A stretch of 51,313 bases of DNA from an uncultured Helcococcus sp. Lineage in GTDB: Bacteria > Bacillota > Clostridia > Tissierellales > Peptoniphilaceae. The first letter of the stretch is position 1; each line of letters opens with the position of its first letter. Under the pieces are notes generated by a model. The model was not told where the DNA came from and did not search any database. It saw only the letters and a list, made by a program, of their open reading frames with translations. Both the position numbers and the translations under genes were made by a program. The DNA is taken from positions 1 to 51,313 of the forward strand of contig CALAZW010000085.1 in assembly GCA_937926545.1 (NCBI GenBank), in the 5' to 3' direction. Below are positions 1 to 7,533 of the stretch, piece by piece.

Positions 1-87
1 TTTGATCAGGAATTAAAAGATATGGGAGAATTATTAGGAGACCGTTTAAGAGCCCTTAGCTATATATTAGAGGATTTAATATATTAA
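1..87 (+). CDS. C-terminal end of an unidentified protein (partial)
   Basis: The reading frame is open from the first base and ends at TAA 85-87, leaving 28 residues that end ALSYILEDLIY. The product is not recognisable from so short a tail. Its stop codon overlaps the ATG of the next gene (TAATG), so the two were probably co-translated. It is likely the first gene of a pair with the downstream XRE-type regulator. Confidence 0.55.
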   Translation, partial: FDQELKDMGELLGDRLRALSYILEDLIY

Positions 88-668
88 TGAATGCGCTTAA
101 GGTAGGTAGTTTAATTAGAAAACTAAGACAGGAGAAGGGCTTAAGTCAAGTTCAATAGGCAAATAAACTAAATGTTTCCCCCAAGACCATATCCAAGTGG
201 GAAAATGGAAGGGGATGTCCAGACACCAGCTTGTGGTCCAGTCTTTCGGAAGAATTGGACATAGATATTAAAAGTATTCTAGATGGGAAGGTTATTATAA
301 AGGAAGATGATATAGGTAAGCTGACTAGATCTAATTTTTATATTTGTCCATCCTGTAAAAACATTGTATTTTCAACATCCCTGGTAGACCCCATATGTTG
401 TTCCAAGCACTTATCCAAGGAAAAACTTAAAAAACCATCTTTTAACATAGACTATAGGACAATAGATGGTGGAATATATTTGGAAATAGATCATCCTATG
501 ACCAAGGATAATTATATTTTATTTGTAGCCTTGATAAAAGATGACAGTAGTTTTGTAAAAAGACTTTATCCCGAACAAGAGGCAAGCCTTATCTTGCCAG
601 AACTTAAAAGATCTGACTTATTTATCTATTCAACTGGGCAAGGTCTGGTTAAATATAAGATAAAATAG
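87..668 (+). pseudogene. XRE-family helix-turn-helix regulator with C-terminal zinc ribbon, interrupted by an in-frame TAG
   Basis: Reading from ATG 87 gives an XRE helix-turn-helix: KVGSLIRKLRQEKGLSQVQ, then TAG at 156-158, then ANKLNVSPKTISKWENGRG in the same frame. The TAG sits where the family has a hydrophobic residue (the L of QLA), so one base change such as TTG to TAG explains it. After the DNA-binding domain comes a cysteine-bearing segment (CPSC, then ICCS) typical of clostridial XRE regulators with a small zinc ribbon, then a beta-rich tail ending at 668. The remaining open part (from ATG 231) lacks the DNA-binding domain. Either the gene is dead, the stop is suppressed, or the base is a sequencing error. 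Confidence 0.75.
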
Positions 669-700
669 GATTACGTTTTTAAAAACCAAAATATATGTTA

Positions 701-728
701 AAATATGGAGAGATACTCCATATTTTTT
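701..728 (+). terminator. Rho-independent terminator after the XRE pseudogene
   Basis: A 10-bp perfect stem (701-710 with 716-725) around the 5-base loop AGATA is followed by a T run. It closes the first transcription unit and lies 32 bases before the yhcH start. Confidence 0.7.
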
Positions 729-760
729 AATTTGCAAGGAGAATAAATCCAGGAGGGAAT

Positions 761-1210
761 ATGATTTACGATAAAATTGATAATTTAAGCAGATATATGG
801 GAAGAGATGAGAATTTGGCTAGGGTTTTACTAGATATTAAAAATAATCTAAGAGGAGACTTGGTGGATGAAAATATTAAAAAGAATATTTTTGAATTTAA
901 GACAATATTGAGTCAAGATAAAAGATTAGAAAATCATATGAAATACTATGATCTTCACCTTGTTTTGGAAGGTGAGGAAGAATTCGAGCTTTGTTCAACT
1001 GAAGAGTTGGAAAACATAAGTGAAAAAAACTATGATGAAGACGTGTTTTTTGGAGATAAAGAAGACGGTTTAATTAAGGGAGTCTTAAGGCCTGGTTATT
1101 TTCTAGTAACCTTTGTAGATGAAGCACATAAGTTAGGCATTAGTAAACCTGATGGAAAACATGTTAAAAAAATTGTCTATAAAATACCAGTGGGAGGAAA
1201 GAATGAGTAA
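761..1210 (+). CDS. YhcH/YjgK/YiaL-family protein (NanQ/EbgC-like)
   Basis: The 149-residue product matches the whole length of this single-domain cupin-like family, which includes E. coli NanQ (YhcH, sialic acid anomerase) and EbgC. Recognisable parts are the HMKYYDLHLVLEGEEEF segment near residues 58-73, which carries family metal-binding residues, and the C-terminal DGKHVKKIVYKIPV. ATG 761 follows a strong AGGAGGG site. Its stop overlaps the next gene by 8 bases, so the two form an operon. The partner is a YjhC/NanOx-like oxidoreductase, which favours a role in handling sialic-acid-type sugars. The exact substrate is inferred, and no other nan genes are nearby. Confidence 0.85.
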   Translation: MIYDKIDNLSRYMGRDENLARVLLDIKNNLRGDLVDENIKKNIFEFKTILSQDKRLENHMKYYDLHLVLEGEEEFELCSTEELENISEKNYDEDVFFGDKEDGLIKGVLRPGYFLVTFVDEAHKLGISKPDGKHVKKIVYKIPVGGKNE

Positions 1211-2330
1211 AATAGTAAATTATGCAGTTGTAGGTGTAGGATACTTTGGAGCAGAGTTGGCCAGAATAGTTAATAAAATGGATGCGGCTAAGATTGTAGC
1301 TGTTTATGATCCAAATAACGGGGAAAAGATCGCCCAAGAATTATCCTGTGATAATGAAAAAAACTTGGAAAGTCTGTATGCAAGAAGAGACCTTGATGCT
1401 GTTATAGTAGCTTCTCCTAACTATTTACATAAAGAACCTGTGGTAAGGGCAGCGGAAAATAAACTTCATGTTTTTTGTGAAAAACCTATAGCCCTATCCT
1501 ATGGCGATTGTGATAGAATGGTTCAGGCTTGTGAAGACAATGGAGTAATATTTATGGCCGGCCATGTTATGAATTTTTTTAGAGGGGTTAGGCATGCTAA
1601 GGAAATGATTAAGGAAGGCAAGATAGGGGATGTTCTATATTGTCAGGGCAAGAGAAACGGTTGGGAAGAAAAATCCAATGAAATAAGCTGGAAAAAAATT
1701 AGGGAAAAATCAGGCGGACACCTTTACCATCATATACATGAGTTAGATTGTATACAATTTATTATGGGGGATCCAGAAACTGTTACCATGGTAGGCGGAA
1801 ATGTGGCCCATCAAGGGGAAGGTTTTGGAGATGAAGATGATTTATTATTAATAAATTTAGAGTTTGCCAATAATACCTTTGCCACTCTAGAGTATGGGTC
1901 AGCCTTTAGATGGCCAGAACACTATGTGTTAATTCAAGGAACTAAGGGAGCAATAAGACTGGATATGAAGGATGCCAAGATGACCTATAGGGATGAAGAA
2001 GGTAGGTGCTTTGATTATCTATTGCATGAAAGCAAAGAGGAAGATGCTGAGAGAAGGGCTATTTATTCAGGTATAGAAGTTGATGGACTAAAAGTTGATG
2101 GGGCAGTAATGTATGGGAAACCAGGAAGTAAGGTGCCAGCTTGGTTATGGACTATTATGGAAAATGAAATGGAATATTTCAACAATATAATTTTAGGTGA
2201 AAGCCCAAATGAAGAATTTATACCTTTATTAAATGGAAGTGCTGCAAGATCAGTTATAAGAACAGCTGATGCCTTGAGTTTATCAATTAAAGAGGATAGA
2301 AAAGTTAAGATAAGGGAGATAGAAAAATAG
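1203..2330 (+). CDS. Gfo/Idh/MocA-family oxidoreductase, YjhC/NanOx-like (2,7-anhydro-sialic acid)
   Basis: The 375-residue product has an N-terminal NAD-binding Rossmann fold (GVGYFGAELA, residues 8-17), the family motif CEKPIALS near residue 95, and a histidine-rich active-site stretch GGHLYHHIHELD near residue 175. From memory the sequence strongly resembles E. coli YjhC. YjhC and NanOx enzymes interconvert 2,7-anhydro-Neu5Ac and Neu5Ac through a transient oxidation. ATG 1203 is chosen over the in-frame ATG 1152 because it has GGGAGGAAAG just upstream and gives the normal N-terminus. It overlaps yhcH, a partner expected for sialic acid metabolism. The family call is firm; the substrate is an inference. 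Confidence 0.82.
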   Translation: MSKIVNYAVVGVGYFGAELARIVNKMDAAKIVAVYDPNNGEKIAQELSCDNEKNLESLYARRDLDAVIVASPNYLHKEPVVRAAENKLHVFCEKPIALSYGDCDRMVQACEDNGVIFMAGHVMNFFRGVRHAKEMIKEGKIGDVLYCQGKRNGWEEKSNEISWKKIREKSGGHLYHHIHELDCIQFIMGDPETVTMVGGNVAHQGEGFGDEDDLLLINLEFANNTFATLEYGSAFRWPEHYVLIQGTKGAIRLDMKDAKMTYRDEEGRCFDYLLHESKEEDAERRAIYSGIEVDGLKVDGAVMYGKPGSKVPAWLWTIMENEMEYFNNIILGESPNEEFIPLLNGSAARSVIRTADALSLSIKEDRKVKIREIEK

Positions 2331-2345
2331 AAGAATAAAAAGATA

Positions 2346-2369
2346 AAGAAGCTGGATATCCAGCTTCTT
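2346..2369. terminator. Bidirectional terminator hairpin between convergent genes
   Basis: This is a perfect 24-base palindrome. It lies between the end of the YjhC-like gene (plus strand) and the end of the CDF transporter (minus strand), so it can stop transcription from both sides. The T-rich tail on the plus side is interrupted. Confidence 0.65.
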
Positions 2370-2370
2370 C

Positions 2371-3240
2371 TTATTTATAAGGTTCCACGTGAACCATAAT
2401 GTGTTTAACATCTGAGTATTTTTCTTCGACCTTGTCATGGAGTTTTTTTGCTATTTCATGGCCTTCTTCAACTGTCATTTGGCCATCTACCTTAATATCT
2501 ATATCGATGTAGACCTTGCTGCCAAATTTTCTGGTTTTTAAGTCTTCAAATTCTTTAATTTCTTCTATTGATAAAACACAATCTTTAATATTTTCAATCA
2601 TTTCCTTATCTGCAGCTTCATCGACTAAACCACTGACGGATTCCATATAAATATCAAGACCTACCTTAATTATTAAAAGAGCAACCACCAGGGCTAGAAT
2701 AGGATCCAATATGGGATAGCCGTATCTGGCTCCAAGAATTCCTAAAAATGTTGCTATAGAAGAATATACATCCGACCTATGGTGCCAGGCATCAGCCTCT
2801 AGAGATAGGGACTTGATTTCCTTAGCGGTCTTTATTGTAAATCTAAACATAATCTCTTTGACTATAATAGAAAGAACAGCTGCAAATATCGCAATAGATC
2901 CTGGTTTAGAAAAATCCTTGGCTATTAATTTGTTAAAGGATTCATACCCTATTACCAGGCCAGTGATAATCAATAGGCTACTTAGGACCTTTGAAAAAAT
3001 AAGCTCATATTTATCGTGGCCATAAGGATGTTTCTTATCAGCTTTTTTCGATGCTATTTTAAGGCCAAAGAAGACTACAATAGAAGAAATTATATCTGAT
3101 AGAGTGTGAAAACCATCAGCTATCATGGCGCTAGATTGGCCTAAAACTCCAGCTACAATCTTAAAAATAGTAAGACCAATATTTAAAATTATGGATATTC
3201 TAATGGCCTTATTTGCTTTTTCTAATCTTTTATTATCCAA
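2371..3240 (-). CDS. Cation diffusion facilitator (CDF) family metal exporter
   Basis: The 289-residue product has the CDF layout. About six membrane helices lie in the first 200 residues, with the metal-site motifs DGFHTLSD (near residue 42) and DAWHHRSD (near residue 150). A cytoplasmic C-terminal dimerisation domain ends with HVEP. CDF proteins export Zn2+, Mn2+ or Fe2+ in exchange for protons; the metal cannot be told from sequence here. Translation starts at a TTG (complement 3238-3240) behind GGGGGAAG. The gene is divergent from mgtC, and both concern cation homeostasis. Confidence 0.9.
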   Translation of the reverse strand: MDNKRLEKANKAIRISIILNIGLTIFKIVAGVLGQSSAMIADGFHTLSDIISSIVVFFGLKIASKKADKKHPYGHDKYELIFSKVLSSLLIITGLVIGYESFNKLIAKDFSKPGSIAIFAAVLSIIVKEIMFRFTIKTAKEIKSLSLEADAWHHRSDVYSSIATFLGILGARYGYPILDPILALVVALLIIKVGLDIYMESVSGLVDEAADKEMIENIKDCVLSIEEIKEFEDLKTRKFGSKVYIDIDIKVDGQMTVEEGHEIAKKLHDKVEEKYSDVKHIMVHVEPYK

Positions 3241-3268
3241 AATGCTTCCCCCTTCTATACTTTATCCT

Positions 3269-3298
3269 ATTATACATGATAGAATTAAATAAAGATAA
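3269..3298 (-). promoter_or_regulatory. Probable promoter of the CDF gene
   Basis: On the minus strand a consensus TATAAT (complement 3269-3274) has a weak TTATCT -35 about 18 bases upstream. The -10 and its flank read TATCATGTATAATA, which is identical to the promoter of the small minus-strand gene at 4144. Confidence 0.45.
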
Positions 3299-3310
3299 TA
3301 AGGAGGTAGT

Positions 3311-3982
3311 ATGAAATTAGAAACAATATTATTTAGATTATTATTTAGTCTTTTGTTTTCCCTGATAGTAGGAATAGAAAGAGAAAAAAATCAAAGTAAT
3401 GCAGGAATAAAAACCCACAGTTTGGTAGGGGTATCCTCAACCCTAGTAGCCCTTTTGCAATATGAGCTTATGATAGCCTCAGAGAATAGTTCATCCCTTA
3501 GCGTGGATAGCTCTAGAATAATAGCGCAAGTGGTCAGTGGTATAGGATTTCTTGGTGCAGGAACCATAATTGTTACAAAAAATAATGTGTCTGGCCTTAC
3601 AACAGCAGCATCCATATGGTCAGTATCCATGATGGGGATTTCAATAGGCATGGGATATTACTTAATAAGTATATGTGCTTTTTTATTGATAATTGCAGTC
3701 TTATTCTTATTTAAGAACTATACCTTTACAGCCATACCTAAGAAACTGTTGATAAAATATGAGGATAAATATTTCATCAAAGATGAAATTGATTACATAT
3801 TTAAAAGTCATAAAATAAGCTATCAAATTTTACGACATGAACTTGAAATTATAGAGGGCAAGAGAGTATGTAAAACAACCATAAAAATGGATGTTAGCAA
3901 GGAATATGAGTATGACTTGATAATGAAAAACTTGTCCAAAAGTGAAAATATAATTGAGTTAATATCTTCATTTAATACATGA
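3311..3982 (+). CDS. MgtC/SapB-family membrane protein
   Basis: The 223-residue product begins with the MgtC membrane domain: an acidic VGIEREKN loop near residue 20 and the hallmark GIGFLGAGTIIV near residues 77-88, followed by GLTTAASIWSVSMMGISIGMG. A soluble ACT-like C-terminal domain covers about residues 140-223. MgtC proteins modulate membrane energetics and magnesium-related adaptation. ATG 3311 follows AAGGAGGTAGT. The gene is divergent from the CDF exporter, and its stop (3980-3982) directly abuts the end of a convergent small membrane gene. Confidence 0.9.
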   Translation: MKLETILFRLLFSLLFSLIVGIEREKNQSNAGIKTHSLVGVSSTLVALLQYELMIASENSSSLSVDSSRIIAQVVSGIGFLGAGTIIVTKNNVSGLTTAASIWSVSMMGISIGMGYYLISICAFLLIIAVLFLFKNYTFTAIPKKLLIKYEDKYFIKDEIDYIFKSHKISYQILRHELEIIEGKRVCKTTIKMDVSKEYEYDLIMKNLSKSENIIELISSFNT

Positions 3983-4144
3983 TTATTTTAAAATCCTTCT
4001 TAGTTTATCAAACATACCATAGGCAAGTACTATTACTAATACAAGATAACCCAGCCTTGTATCAAATTTTTTACTGGCAAAGAAAGCCACAGCAAATAAA
4101 ATTGCCAGGGTGATTATAAGTCTATCTATATTTCCATTTTCCAT
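3983..4144 (-). CDS. Small (53-residue) membrane protein, function unknown
   Basis: Reading the complement from ATG 4144 gives 53 residues. A polar start (MENGNIDR) is followed by a hydrophobic helix (LIITLAILFAVAFFA), a short charged turn (SKKFDTR), a second helix (LGYLVLVIVLAYGMF) and a basic tail (DKLRRILK). This is the shape of a small two-helix inner-membrane protein. An AGG ribosome site lies about 8 bases before the ATG and a good promoter lies upstream (4179-4206). Its stop is back-to-back with the mgtC stop with no spacer. No family is recognised. Confidence 0.6.
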   Translation of the reverse strand: MENGNIDRLIITLAILFAVAFFASKKFDTRLGYLVLVIVLAYGMFDKLRRILK

Positions 4145-4178
4145 AAGAACCTCATTTCTTAGTTTATTTATTAACTAT

Positions 4179-4206
4179 ATTATACATGATATAACAAAAT
4201 AGTTAA
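4179..4206 (-). promoter_or_regulatory. Promoter of the 53-residue membrane protein gene
   Basis: On the minus strand TTAACT (complement 4201-4206) and TATAAT (complement 4179-4184) are separated by 16 bases. The -10 region shares 14 identical bases with the CDF gene promoter. Confidence 0.55.
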
Positions 4207-4226
4207 GTAAAATAGCCATTATAGAT

Positions 4227-4255
4227 TTGTACTAGACAGTAAATTTTGTTATCAT
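4227..4255 (+). promoter_or_regulatory. Promoter of the LURP-one gene
   Basis: TTGTAC (4227-4232), a 17-base spacer and TATCAT (4250-4255) stand 35 bases before the LURP-one start. The promoter is divergent from the one at 4179-4206. Confidence 0.5.
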
Positions 4256-4290
4256 TAGATAAAATCTACCTAGGACAGGAGGGAAGAGAT

Positions 4291-4797
4291 ATGAAAAAGC
4301 TATATATAAAACAAAAGGTTTTTAAGATTAGAGATCACTATAGCATTTATAACCAATACGGAAAAAAAGAATATTATGTTGATCAAGATTTTAAGCTTAT
4401 AGGAAATACAGTAAGGGTAAGAGATGCCAATGGAAAGAAAGTATTTACCATAGATAAAAAGATATTTAATCTACTGCCAAAGTTCACAGTATACTTTGAC
4501 GATGGCAGAAAAATATATTTAAGTAGTAAACTATCCTTATTTAGAAGAAAAATATCAATTAAAAGTAAGGGACTTAGCCTTTCTCTTAAGGGAAGTGTTT
4601 TTGACTATAATTTTGATATATATGATGGATTTACTAAGATAGCAAGTATTAAAAAGGCGGTTATTTCTTGGGGAGATAGTTTTCAGATTAAGGTTTATGA
4701 TGAAAGTTACCAAGATATAGCAGTGGCCATAATGATAGCAGTAGACCACCTACAAGATGTGGAAGAGGCTAGAAGGAGTAGTGGAAATGGAGATTAA
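4291..4797 (+). CDS. LURP-one-related / DUF567 (scramblase-fold) protein
   Basis: The 168-residue product starts MKKLYIKQKVFKIRDHYSIY and continues with the repeated short beta strands of the LURP-one/tubby-like fold (YYVDQDFKLIGNTVRV, then FTIDKKIF). Bacterial members are small soluble proteins with no firmly assigned function. ATG 4291 is preferred over the in-frame ATG 4246 because AGGAGGGAAG lies just before it and the family starts at this point. The last 11 bases overlap the following DUF4250 gene. Confidence 0.8.
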   Translation: MKKLYIKQKVFKIRDHYSIYNQYGKKEYYVDQDFKLIGNTVRVRDANGKKVFTIDKKIFNLLPKFTVYFDDGRKIYLSSKLSLFRRKISIKSKGLSLSLKGSVFDYNFDIYDGFTKIASIKKAVISWGDSFQIKVYDESYQDIAVAIMIAVDHLQDVEEARRSSGNGD

Positions 4798-4972
4798 TTT
4801 GAATATGATGCCAGAATTACTCTACAGTATGATTAATATGAAATTGAGAGATGGTATGTATGATAGTTTGGATGATCTATGTAGTTCTTATGGGATAGTT
4901 AGATCAGACTTAGAGCAAAAGATGAAGGATGCAGATTTTTTATTTGATGAAAAACAAAATAAGTTTATATAA
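4787..4972 (+). CDS. DUF4250 domain protein
   Basis: The 61-residue product has the features of DUF4250: a leading MMPELLYSMINMKLRDG, a central SLDDLCSSYGI and a closing FDEKQNKFI. The family consists of short, probably nucleic-acid- or protein-binding helical proteins of unknown role in Firmicutes. ATG 4787 is preferred over ATG 4757 because AAGGAGTAG precedes it at suitable spacing and the extra ten residues do not fit the family. It overlaps the LURP-one gene by 11 bases, implying co-translation. Confidence 0.75.
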   Translation: MEINLNMMPELLYSMINMKLRDGMYDSLDDLCSSYGIVRSDLEQKMKDADFLFDEKQNKFI

Positions 4973-4975
4973 GAG

Positions 4976-5002
4976 AAGCCAAAAGGGATTACCTTTTGGC
5001 TT
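4976..5002. terminator. Bidirectional terminator between DUF4250 and the AsnB-like gene
   Basis: An 11-bp stem (4976-4986 with 4992-5002) around the loop GATTA has T-rich sequence after it on the plus strand and lies just beyond the stop of the minus-strand synthetase gene. Confidence 0.75.
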
Positions 5003-5007
5003 TTATC

Positions 5008-6834
5008 TTATCTTTTAATGAAATATTCCTCATACCAAAGTAGGAACATATAAATTGTCCAAATTTTTCTTTGGTTATTTTTATGATTATTGTAATGCTC
5101 ACTTAAGAGTCTAAGTATCTCAGCCTGGTCAAAAAATTCTCCAGCATAATCACTTTCAAAGGTTTTTTTAATGTCTTCATAAAATTCTTTTTCCCTGATC
5201 CATAATCTGATGGGAACAGGAAAACCTAGTTTCTTTCTCTTAGCCCAATCATCAGGTAGGCTCTTATTGGCTGCCAGTCTAAAGGCATACTTGGTCTTTT
5301 GATCATTTACCCTGTAGTGGGAAGGAATTGTCCTAGCCACATCTAATAAATCTTGATCTAGAAGAGGAGTTATAATCTGTAAGGAATTAGCCATGGACAT
5401 TCTATCAGCCTTAAGCATAATGTCATTTATCATCCAAAGATGAAAGTCTAAGAATTGTTTTTTAGTCAAATCATCTTCTTTTTTTACCTTATCATAAATA
5501 GGACCAGTTATTTCCCTTATACTTGTAGAGTTTTTATAGGCTGGTTTTACCAGTTCGATGGCTTCATGCTCATTAAAAATCTTGGCCTGACCGATAAATA
5601 CTTTTTCAACAGGTAGTCCTCCCTTGGTAAAAAAGTTTCTTCCCTTAACTCCTGTTGGAAGTTTTTCAGCAATAGCTCCATTAAAGCGTCTTAAAAACTT
5701 TGGAAGCCTATTATATTTTTGAATTTCTTTAGGAGTCACATATTCAAAATAACCTCCAAAAAATTCATCAGCTCCTTCTCCAGAAAGGACCACATTATTA
5801 CCGCTTTCCTTTGCCAGGGCAGATAGAAAGTAAAGTGGAACCACAGAAGGATTTGATGATGGTTCATCTAACATATATTGCATGTGATTTAGTTTGTCAA
5901 AACAAATTTTAGGGTCTAAAAATTTATTAATGTTTTCAGAACCTATAATATCTGATAGGTCCTTGGCATTATCAATTTCTGAAAAATCCTTATCACTAAA
6001 GCCTACTGTATAGGTTTTCTTAGGCCTATATAGGCTGGCTAAATAACTGGAGTCTACTCCTCCAGATAGAAAAGAGCCTATTTCTTGATTTAATTGGGTC
6101 TTTTCCTCCAAAGAGTACTTAACCTGCTTGTCAATGTCTTCAACAATTTCTTCTAAAGGTCTGTCAATGGTATCAAACTTTAGATCCCAATACCTGGTTT
6201 CCTTAAGCTCTTTATTCTCATATTCCAAAAATGAGGCTTCATCTAACTTAAACACGCCTTTAAAAAAGGATTCTTTAAGTGAGGGAGCTTGAAATACCAA
6301 GTAGGGTCTAAGGGCTTTTTTATTAAATTCTTTTATAAAGTGTGGATGTTCCAATAAAGCCTTAGCTTCTGACGCAAAGATTAATTCGTCATTTGTCTGA
6401 TAGTAAAAAATAGGTTGGACACCAAAAATATCCCTTATTATTGTAAGTTTGGAAATCTCTTTTTCCCAAATAAGAATTAGATAGGAGCCTTTTATTAAGG
6501 AGGCAAGATTTCTTTTTTCTTTTTTGTATAAAAGTGCTAATAATTCTGCACCACTAGACTTAGTCTTATAATTGCTACCGTGGTTTTCTAATATTTCTTT
6601 TATTTCCTCTTCATTATTAAGATAACCGTTAATTAAAACTACCAGCTCTTCATCTTCATAGAGCTCATGGCCTTCGTCTTTATGACCTATATTTAAGCCA
6701 TTATAGGCTAAATTTAACTTATCATCTCTATAGCTTAGTCTATAGTCAGGCCCTCTATGTTTGATAGTATCAGCCATCTTATCTAAAACCAACTTATCTG
6801 TCTTACTATTTACATATCCGACTATTCCAGCCAT
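5008..6834 (-). CDS. AsnB/AsnH-like asparagine synthetase lacking the glutaminase cysteine
   Basis: The 608 residues span the full asparagine synthetase B architecture. The N-terminal Ntn-type glutaminase domain (about 1-190) has HRGPD near residue 26, and the C-terminal AMP-forming synthetase has the ATP loop SGGVDS (257-262). The family starts Met-Cys-Gly; this protein reads MAGIVGYV with codon GCT, so the catalytic nucleophile is Ala. The Arg of RLSI is Gly46, the NGE motif is NGY (69-71), and the SDTE aspartate is lost (SSGAE, 93-97). The synthetase half looks intact. Neighbours (D-Asp ligase-like protein, Asp racemase) suggest it amidates wall D-aspartate, as AsnH does in lactic acid bacteria. 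Free ammonia as nitrogen donor is inferred. A beta-lactam-synthetase-like ligase role is the alternative. Confidence 0.85.
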   Translation of the reverse strand: MAGIVGYVNSKTDKLVLDKMADTIKHRGPDYRLSYRDDKLNLAYNGLNIGHKDEGHELYEDEELVVLINGYLNNEEEIKEILENHGSNYKTKSSGAELLALLYKKEKRNLASLIKGSYLILIWEKEISKLTIIRDIFGVQPIFYYQTNDELIFASEAKALLEHPHFIKEFNKKALRPYLVFQAPSLKESFFKGVFKLDEASFLEYENKELKETRYWDLKFDTIDRPLEEIVEDIDKQVKYSLEEKTQLNQEIGSFLSGGVDSSYLASLYRPKKTYTVGFSDKDFSEIDNAKDLSDIIGSENINKFLDPKICFDKLNHMQYMLDEPSSNPSVVPLYFLSALAKESGNNVVLSGEGADEFFGGYFEYVTPKEIQKYNRLPKFLRRFNGAIAEKLPTGVKGRNFFTKGGLPVEKVFIGQAKIFNEHEAIELVKPAYKNSTSIREITGPIYDKVKKEDDLTKKQFLDFHLWMINDIMLKADRMSMANSLQIITPLLDQDLLDVARTIPSHYRVNDQKTKYAFRLAANKSLPDDWAKRKKLGFPVPIRLWIREKEFYEDIKKTFESDYAGEFFDQAEILRLLSEHYNNHKNNQRKIWTIYMFLLWYEEYFIKR

Positions 6835-6848
6835 AATATCACTTCCTT

Positions 6849-7532
6849 TTATTCTAATGCATATTTTATAGCTTCCCTAGCCAAAATCTCTGTAGGGTCT
6901 ATAAAATTATAGTTTAATTTATACTTTTCAAATAAAACTGGTAGTTCTGTACAACCTAGAATCAAAGATTCAACCCCTTCTTCCATTAAGCTATCTAATA
7001 GTTTCTTGAAGTCTTTAATATCTTCGCTAAAGTTACCAGCCTTTACCACATCATAGATGACATAACTTAGTAGGGGATAATCCTCTTCTTTTATGTCTAC
7101 ATATTCAATTTTATACTCATCTAGTTTATCCTGATAAATTTTAGTCCTTAAGGTACCCTCAGTTCCTAAAACCGCAACTTTTTTTATCTTTTCTTTTTTA
7201 ACTTCCTTAACTGTAAGTTCTATCATGTTTAATAGAGGAATATTAAAAGCCTCTTCAATCTCTTGTATATAGTAGTGGGAGGTATTGCAGGGGATTATTA
7301 AAAAATCAGCTCCAATAGCTTCCAACTTCTTTCCAGACTTGATTATTTCATCAACAGGACTTATTCCCTGGGACAAAATAGACTTGGTCCTATCTGGTAT
7401 TTGAGGATTATTATTTATTAGAATAGGAATATGGTCTTGGTCTTTTTCAACCTGAGTATTTCTAACGATTTTATTAAAAATATCTATGGTTGCAAGAGGC
7501 CCCATACCGCCTATAATACCTATAGTTTTCAT
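6849..7532 (-). CDS. Aspartate/glutamate racemase family protein
   Basis: The 227-residue product carries both catalytic cysteines of the PLP-independent Asp/Glu racemase family, in IIPCNTSHYY (about residue 81) and LGCTELPVLF (about residue 192), plus the N-terminal IGIIGGMGPLAT. The start at complement 7532 gives the canonical MKTIGIIGG with GGTG upstream; an in-frame ATG at 7553 would add seven residues inside the preceding gene. It lies one base after the ATP-grasp gene and 14 bases before the AsnB-like gene. Supply of D-aspartate to the ligase is the likely role. Glutamate racemase (MurI) is less likely, because MurI lacks the GGMGP start. Confidence 0.85.
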   Translation of the reverse strand: MKTIGIIGGMGPLATIDIFNKIVRNTQVEKDQDHIPILINNNPQIPDRTKSILSQGISPVDEIIKSGKKLEAIGADFLIIPCNTSHYYIQEIEEAFNIPLLNMIELTVKEVKKEKIKKVAVLGTEGTLRTKIYQDKLDEYKIEYVDIKEEDYPLLSYVIYDVVKAGNFSEDIKDFKKLLDSLMEEGVESLILGCTELPVLFEKYKLNYNFIDPTEILAREAIKYALE

Positions 7533-7533
7533 C

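Noticed and set aside
6832..6850. Wrong start as an explanation for Ala2 in the AsnB-like protein
   Set aside because: The ATG is well placed behind AAGGAAG and aligns exactly with the family start; no alternative frame supplies Met-Cys-Gly.
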